From contig OU744452.1 in the NCBI GenBank assembly GCA_916610825.1, positions 13,744,110 to 13,808,109 on the forward strand: a stretch of DNA of 64,000 nucleotides, in the 5' to 3' direction. The notes under the pieces were generated by a model. The model saw only the letters and a program-made list of their open reading frames with translations, was not told the DNA's origin and did no database searches. Shown here piece after piece: positions 56,677-64,000 of this stretch (position 1 is its first letter; each line of letters opens with the position of its first letter). The DNA is from Haliclystus octoradiatus. Lineage: Eukaryota; Cnidaria; Staurozoa; Stauromedusae; Haliclystidae. Position numbers and translations under genes: made by a program.

Positions 56677-58845
56677 TTATTCAGAACCTTTAAGTTATAC
56701 ATAACTTTTTTCAAAGGACTGATATTAGTTCATTACATTCATTGCAAGTACATTAGTTATTTAAATTAATATTATATACTTAACTCAACTGCGAGGTGAA
56801 AGTGTGGTACATTTCACACTGAGGACGGATTGACGGATAAGCGGATATCTGACTACACTATATAGTTAACTACAATTCATTTACTCGTGACGTTATACTC
56901 AAAACCAAGATAATGATGGACTGACGTATCTTCTGAGTCAAGAATAGCAAAATGGAGTATTATTCAACTAGTACCACAGGCCATGAACCAGTATATAAAC
57001 AGAACAACCTATAATTTAACCATGATTTACGCATGGCTGTCTATTCATTTTCATTCAACTTCATTCAACTGCGTCCATCCCTGAAGTCATTAAATATCAT
57101 TTTATAAGTAGAGTATTTCCTTGGTGGATAATTCATCTAGTGAAGCCCTGGAGTGTAAATCTATCGCTTCTAAAATTCAAATGAATCCAATTTACAGAGC
57201 TAATGCCAAATATGCGTATTGATTAAAACTATATCTGTAACATTATCTATATCTAAATCTATTGTGTAATACGTAAAATGAGAGTTCAATCCCTGCATTA
57301 ATACCAGTCAAAATATTTTTTATGACAAATATATTTTGAAAATATAAAAATAAAAAGGACATATGATATGTTACTCTAATAAATTAAATAATAAATTCAA
57401 GTGAATTATAAACAGTCGATAAAAAAATTTGTCTGGGGTTCATGCTATGATATGATATTATTAGAGATTTATTTGACATATAAAGGAGGGAGACAAGGTT
57501 ACATTTGTTAAACTACACTATCTTTTATTAGAACATATCAAGGATCTGCTACGATTTATTCTTGCAATTTGATTGGTTAACGCCAATAACGCCATTTCAC
57601 CATAGCCGAGCTTGACCCCGTCGATTTCAAGAAATTTATGAAAATACCAAACAACCGATAATTATTTAAATATGGCATTATAAACTAGCAAGTAATAAAG
57701 AGTGAAAGCATGTATAGTGAATATTTGTAGAGTCATATACAATTTCATTGAGTGACTAGCTGTTTCATGCAGTTTCTCAGTTGTTCAAAATAAATCAAAT
57801 GGCTTGCAGGAGAAACACCTGAACCAGTAAACAAACATGTTTAAAGTGTATAGAAATATTTTGCAAAAAATTAACAATTCAAAAACAATTTGCCCAAATT
57901 TTACAGTATTGATGATTGTGAAAACATAAGATAACATAACTTCATTTCATTAATACATCCCCTCATCCTTTTATGGCCAATTTTTGCAAGTTCGTAGATA
58001 TGAGTATAAAAACTAAATTCCTGGCGTAGAAAGATAAGCTTTTCGTAAACTACCAAAACCATAACATAGGCTACACAAAATCAACCGCTAAAATTTCAAA
58101 TAATTAAACCATTTCTCCAAATGAAGGTTAGCTACATTCTAAAAAGTTATCATAAATTCAATAATCTGCTCTTTTAAATAGGCAATTAGCAAACATTTAG
58201 TCAATAAATCTATCATTGTTTCATTTCTTTCTTCACGTTCACGGCTTTTTACGAAATTCTTCAAATTGTAGGTAAGAAACATTTTCTTTCCATTTTAAGT
58301 TTTCCAATTCAGTTTTCCATAATGAATAACACGCATAAAAAATAGAAAATATTGTTCAAAGATAAGAATCCATGAATATGTAAGAAAACGATGTTAAGCA
58401 TCCATTCTTTTCTTTTAATATCAAGAAGAGAAATATAAATTTCTCGATATCAATTTTTCCTCGTAGCTTTTAGTTGAATTAAAAAAGGCAAGTGTACAGC
58501 TCTCGACTCAGCTTTTTTCCTGTGACTTCACGAAAATAGGAGAATTACATACTTGATCATGGATTGAAAGATCAGAAAATGCTCTGAAAAAACGTCCCCA
58601 ACAGTCACAACTCGGGGCTGGCTATGTTCTAAACCAAATAGTTCATACTTTCCGTGAACTATGCTCTGATAGCTCTGATAGAACTATTTGTTTAATTACA
58701 TATGATAAAATAAAGCTCTCGATTCTTGATGCATATTACTGACCATTTAGAGCCAATCATAACTATATTACTGTAGTTATATTTATTATTTATTTATACT
58801 TTGCTTAATAACAGTTTGTATTTTTGAATTTTGATTTAACAGTAT
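56052..58845. other. No gene seen; one tailed repeat
   Basis: 56637-56745 is the second copy of the (GAT)n-tailed repeat, with about 14 ATC units. The rest is AT-rich without convincing frames or splice pairs. Confidence 0.45.
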
Positions 58846-59240
58846 TTATGATTTTTTATATTTATTTAATAGAGTTGGACCTCTGTAGGCAAAGCTTCTT
58901 TTGTAGTGATCTGCTCTATGTTTTGGAATTTTATAACTTGTAACTGTTTGTGACCGTGTTGATTTGGAATGCTGGTAGATTTTCATAAAAGATTCCAGGT
59001 CTTCACCGAAGTTGCCATGCAGTGCCTGATGTGCGATTGTTGATAATTGCAACTCTATTCGTTCACTCATACTGAGCCAATTGAAATTAACAAGAGAATC
59101 TTCCATTCTATCATATTTTCGTTTTCCAAGTACCATCTTGGCTGCGCGATTTATTATACCTCTTTCTACTCGCTGAAGTTGTGTTGCGGAACATGAACTC
59201 CAAGATGGTAATGTAGCGGATTGTTTTATGTCTATATTGT
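58846..59240 (-). pseudogene. LINE 3' coding fragment
   Basis: Minus-strand end of a LINE polyprotein. QLQRVERGIINRAAKM leads into WLSMSERIELQL, QALHGNF and a short basic C-terminus, the usual region after the RT. The upstream part is absent, as in 5'-truncated insertions. Confidence 0.65.
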
Positions 59241-59997
59241 CTTATCCATAATGTATTTCCTTTGTCAACTGTAAAGCTTCCGTTTGTAATCACGTATACC
59301 TTGTAATGTAAATCACTGTATGTAATTTATCAACCCTCTTCGCGTCTGCCCTTCGTGGCGACAACATCTACATTAGCAAAGCTGGTCCACCTTCATAGAG
59401 GCTCTGTTTATCAACGGTCATATTAACCCTTCATTCATCCTCTCCCTGTTGGTGGCCAGCTACAATTATTACATCAAATATATCTATATCAGAATCTCCT
59501 ATGTACGCGTGTGGTAATTCATAGTCATCGACTCATTCCACCCGCTACAGTAACGCATAGAGTGCGGGTGTTACAATCATGCTCTGCACATTATTGAGTA
59601 GTTGATCACATATCATTTAACTAGTACATTAAATATGTATATCATGGAAACTAAGATTGTTCATATCAGTTATAATCAGGATTAGATTTCAGTTGATAGA
59701 AAATATTTGTTGTTTAAAAAAAATTGACTTCAAATTGAACATTCCGTGGACATTCACAGAATGTTCACTGTTTGCCAGGACACATTCAACATTTCTTTTA
59801 TTAAAGCACATTATATCAAATGCCCATCGGCTAACTTAAGTGATGTACTTATATCTTGTGTTGATGCCTTGATGTGCTGCCTGTACGGCTTGACCTTTAT
59901 TAGGATCGTAAAAGGATCCTGTAGAAATAAGATTATAGGATTTTGAAGCAGCCATTTTTCAGCCAAATTTAATGTATGTTAGTTGTTGTTCCCAAAG

Positions 59998-60204
59998 ATG
60001 GCGGCACACGACACCAGTATAATACCAATTTACGAAGTTTATGATACCAAATTGACAATTGTCAATGCTTCACCAACCTCACATAATCAGAATGGATGTT
60101 TATATTATCAGATGTTCTTCTGTAAGCAAAATGATAAAACATACGCAAATTGGAAGAGAAAGAATTTCACTAATGACGCTATTACATGTACTGAGTTGTT
60201 GTGA
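59998..60204 (+). CDS. Small unknown ORF or first exon, 68 aa
   Basis: Starts AAAGATGGCGGC, a strong animal start context, and reads MAAHDTSIIPIYEVYDTK. No recognised domain and no clear splice donor chosen. It lies 0.64 kb upstream of the harmonin-like gene and could be an unrelated short gene or nothing. Confidence 0.3.
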   Translation: MAAHDTSIIPIYEVYDTKLTIVNASPTSHNQNGCLYYQMFFCKQNDKTYANWKRKNFTNDAITCTELL

Positions 60205-60842
60205 ACTTTTTAGGTGAGCTTGTGAAAGTAGGCTAGCTTTCTACCGAGCTAGGCTATCGCGATATATTGATTAGACCTAAACTTATATATAATGGCCTAC
60301 ACAGGCCTATCAAACGTTTAAGGTGAATAAACGTGACGATTTGATGAGTCATGCTACTGTTGCTACATTCAGATCTCTCAATTACTAATTTAGCCCATAA
60401 TTAGATAATCAGACGTAAACGGCTGTCTTGGTTACGACGACCGTTGTTGTGGACATTGAATCGGTCTCACTTCAATCTGATTTCAATCACCTGCTGTTGT
60501 AATCCACGTTTTAAATCAACTCAGAATAGAAATACCTGCTGTTGCTAAACCTATCCACAATTGTTGAATAAGTAATCAATCATTCCAAATTTAAAAACTA
60601 AACATATTTTATACTTCATTTCTATGGAGAATTCATCAAGAGTGGTTTCATATCGCGAAGCAAAATAACATTTCATCTACTTTTTGATATATTTTTTACA
60701 ACGTCGCTTTAAATATCCAGATGTTTAAATTTTTTAAAAATAAGAATAAAATTATAATTGATTCTGCTGGTGCTTGATTGTTTTAAAACAAAAGTAGCTG
60801 CTGGATGGCAAATTGAATTTGGTTAGGCTAAATACTATCAGC

Positions 60843-61752
60843 ATGGAATCATCTAGAGAAAAATCTCATACGCAACAGGTGAAATTTTCATCACCCCGAA
60901 AACTTGGCCGAGGAAAAGGCAGTGGTTTGTCTATAGAGTTACCATTTTCAGCCACTGAATATTTATCAAAGGTTTGTTCAGAGTACTAACTTATATGTGT
61001 TCTTAATCTACTTATCCTAGATTGGAATATTACTTGTTAATCACCGTTTGTTAGACCTACAAAGCTATGTTTAAGACTTGTGGTCGGTGTAGGAGAAACA
61101 GAAAACGAAGCGCTACTTCTAGCAATAAACTTTATTTGTGCGCTTCGTATGGCAGACTTCAAGCGACTCTACTCTATATAACTCTTACAGTTAAGCATGA
61201 TTTAAACAACATTTACAATTCCTTTACGTCATTAACACTAAGTTACAATACAATATACACTTCCACAACCTCCATTCTCAAAACAACCTATGAAATATTA
61301 ACACTTATACGATGTGTTAGAACTGCTTGTAAATTGATACGACTAATTCCTCAACCTTGGATATATTTGACTCTTTTTGGAGATTTTGTCATTGGTCCAG
61401 CCTCTTCACATGCAGTCTACACTTCACAACCTGGCTAATCAAAATTGCATTGGACTTTATCTGCCACTGTCAAAATTGTATTTGTTCTGATCTTAATTGT
61501 TGAATTTAAAAGAAAGTCACCTTTTTGTTTATAAATAACTTATTTCATGCATAGGCTACATAATCTGAGCAAAGTTTTCTTAATCATCTAATCTTTGAAT
61601 TTGTGCATCTTTCTTAAACTTTCGCTCGTGAGAGAAGTTTGATAGTTACTTTTTAAAATTCATTTAATCTTCTTTACTATTTAGGTTAATTCTATTTTGG
61701 AATCGGAAGAAGACAGAGAAAAGCTTTTTGCTGCTTTGAAAGTTTATCATGA
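60843..61752 (+). CDS. Harmonin-N-domain protein, first two exons (partial)
   Basis: Exon 1 is 60843-60971: ATG, 43 codons, basic N-terminus with SSPRKLGRGKG, then LPFSATEYLSK; the donor is GTTTGT. Exon 2 is 61685-61752: TTTAG acceptor, SILESEEDREKLFAALKVYH, GTAAGT donor, phase 2. The pattern of an acidic ED/E segment followed by a helix ending in A.L.xYH resembles the N-terminal helical domain of harmonin, whirlin and relatives, which are PDZ scaffold proteins of sensory and epithelial protrusions. The remaining exons, with PDZ domains if the guess is right, must lie beyond 64000 or were missed. Confidence is moderate that this is a gene, lower for the family. Confidence 0.45.
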
Positions 61753-62429
61753 GTAAGTGAAAAACCTGACAAGTCTGTTAGGCCTACCAAAAAATGAGAA
61801 AGGGCTGCGTAGATTTTTTAATTTTGATACATAACCTAAATATTTAGATAGTAAAATGAATGTATGGATTTTTAGACATTCCGATATACAATAGGCCCTC
61901 TATATACTATATAATGATACTCCCAATTATATATAATTGTATATTTAGAAATAATTTAGAAAAGAGACATTTTATCTGTTCTCAAAGTTTCGCCAGACGG
62001 TTTTATTCACCATGGAAAAAGTCATTTAAATGAGTGCTATTGCGTGATTTCAAGAGATTCATTTCAATGATTTCAAAATTATTTCTATTACAGCTCTACT
62101 TATAATTCCGCATTGACCACTATACTGATGTTTTACTTTTAGTAAATTAAGTTCTTCATCCATTAAATCATCATTAATTCTCTATATTATTACTATCATG
62201 ATTATGTTTATATGTTACTATATTTACTATATTATATTATTATATATATACCGGTATATCAAATGAGTAAAATTTCTTGGAATAAGTGATTGACGAAAAT
62301 TTTTTATTAGAGCTCTCACGTACAATTTCAGAAACAAAATCAAAAGAAATATAGATAGGCCTTAACAATCAGAATGGAATTTTTTATCTGTGACTTACAA
62401 GTTGCAAATTTACAATAGGCCTACTATAG

Positions 62430-63825
62430 TTAAACTACCCTAGCTCCACAAGGCCCACTATTCCGCTACGTACCTGCGCTCATCTGGGCCTTGTAAAAAA
62501 TAAGGTCAAAAAGTGATGCGCAGAGAAAATTCTGACCCTAATACGCATGCGCTCCACAAGCGCCTGCTGTCAAGTATATGCGGGCCAACAGTAACGAAAA
62601 CAACAGGTGTCAAAACGGAAAGACATTTATCGACATCACACAGTTAAAAGCAATTTCAAATTTTAAAACAAAACGTAATTTTGTAGCTTTGCAAATCCTA
62701 GACATTTTGATCGAAGTGAATTAATATTGCAGATATGAATTGAAAAACGGAATGAAGAACAACTTCTACAGAGTATTAAAGAAAAAACAACACTGAGCCG
62801 AATTAATATATTAATGTTGTTACCACACAAAGGAAATATTTCTGACATTCACATTACTAACATTTAACAATAGAGTAAAGTAGATGTATTCAAATCATTC
62901 ATATCATAGAAAAGTATTATCTGTAATCCATTCTATCAACTAATGATAAAAATATCCGTAATGAAGTCCAATGTTGTGCCGCTAGAATGAAAAGTGTGTC
63001 AGCCACATTCACGGAAAATTGCAATATTTGCATGCTGATAATCTACCGTTTAATGCCAATTTACCAACTGTTTTCAACTCATACAAGTAATCAAAGTTTA
63101 AATTTGTATGTCGATCTTCACAATTGCTGCGATGAGTGTTTCAATATGAGCAAATTATTATTTGTTAGGGCATTCAGTGTTTTCTTCCAAGTTGCACGTG
63201 TTAGGCCTACAGTTTGACATCAATCGATTATGCTTTCAGAAGGCACATCTCCAGATAAAACAATCGTAACACGCAATAATAGCATGTTGAAATATGTTAT
63301 AAACATAAAATCAAGTTTAAAAACCTTAAACCTTGGTTTGAACTACGAGAAAACACATCCAAATTGCATTCGAGCCAGCGTATTAAACGGCTTAACAATA
63401 TTTGGCAGTTTAAAAACTTTATAAAGCAGGCACATCTCCAGATAAAACGAATTAAATACCCAATAGAAGCATGTTGATATATTAAATGAAAATAGGATTG
63501 AGCTCAAAACCTTTGGTTTAAACTACTACGAAACGCCCACAAAACGAGCAACATGTTGCTCTGCTTGGAGCTTTGAAAATACTTTGTTCTTGAAGGAGTT
63601 GTAAGTTGTCTCACGTCACGAAATAATTTCATAAATTAAGTATTTAGACCAATCACTGCATAGATCCAAGATACGTCACAGATGCTTGGCTGTGATTGGT
63701 CATTTCATTTTTCTGAAATGAGCGCATCACTTTTTGACCTTATTTTTTACATGTCCCCTATACGCAGCAGCGGCAGGTCAAGTGAAGTACAGGGGCATGT
63801 GGCACAGGTCTATAGTTAAACCTCA
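62430..63825. mobile_element. Element with ~100-bp terminal inverted repeats (~1.4 kb)
   Basis: Near-perfect inner blocks GTAAAAAATAAGGTC and AAAAAGTGATGCGC (62487-62522) recur inverted at 63724-63755; outer parts match loosely. Inside, about 60-110 bp sequences starting GGCACATCTCCAGATAAAAC are repeated at 63241 and 63428. No transposase frame seen. Confidence 0.55.
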
Positions 63826-64000
63826 CCATGAGTTTATTCTAATCATTTGGGGTGACATTTGTTCAGTTAATTTGTTACAAGTATTACAAAAAAAAGTCGA
63901 TTGTTGGTTGTTAAACCACATACTCGGGTAGGGTATACCGTATAATATACAGTCAAACCTGTTATAACCCACCTCTATACAGCGACCATCCGTCTATAGT

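Noticed and set aside
61067..61438. 123-residue frame between the harmonin-like exons
   Set aside because: Lies within the predicted intron; composition and lack of a domain suggest chance or a decayed repeat.

Overview
This is an AT-rich nuclear window from an invertebrate animal. Spliceosomal introns, poly(A) signals, tRNA-derived SINEs, Penelope-like, Ty3/gypsy and LINE retroelements and many foldback MITEs make a bacterial or plastid source untenable. ShKT domains joined to a trypsin domain, a neuronal-calcium-sensor gene and a Polinton-type polymerase suit a marine invertebrate, possibly a tunicate, but I cannot fix the taxon from sequence alone.

Layout. 1-4448: truncated Polinton/adintovirus-like element with a protein-primed family B DNA polymerase gene (plus strand, one 102-bp intron), a convergent unknown gene (minus strand, clear TATA box) and an array of about ten TCGTTGCGC repeats. 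5174-13783: minus-strand neuronal calcium sensor (NCS/KChIP-like) gene. I recovered six phase-consistent exons, including an unusual C-terminal exon. Its introns hold a hAT MITE, a TA-flanked MITE and a whole Penelope-like element (PLE, 9210-12901) bracketed by long (AAT)n tracts. The PLE has a 1,062-bp direct repeat, an 87-bp inverted repeat, an RT + GIY-YIG ORF and two copies of a hammerhead ribozyme. 15064-19817: Ty3/gypsy element on the minus strand with identical 178-bp LTRs and a 5-bp target duplication. 19818-31571: mostly unannotated, with a SINE, a possible membrane-protein ORF and, at 27755-28060, a PLE remnant whose hammerhead sequence is present as a head-to-head palindrome.

31624-50098: minus-strand secreted serine protease gene. 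A signal-peptide exon, three ShKT exons and four trypsin exons fit together in phase as a 408-residue protein, and a separate terminal exon at 44215-44387 could give a short secreted ShK-like product. Its introns carry hAT, PIF/Harbinger-like and other MITEs, two LINE fragments and a 195-bp satellite. 50500-59240: MITEs, a SINE, a MULE-like foldback with a 9-bp target duplication, decayed coding sequence and a LINE 3' fragment. 60843-61752: first two exons of a plus-strand gene resembling the harmonin N-terminal domain. 62430-63825: an element with roughly 100-bp terminal inverted repeats.

The host genes (calcium sensor, protease, harmonin-like protein) show no operon-like relation. The main theme is mobile DNA. 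The most distinctive signals are the hammerhead ribozymes in two PLE lineages that share a non-canonical stem II closing pair, and the intron-containing Polinton-type polymerase next to an unrecognised convergent gene.
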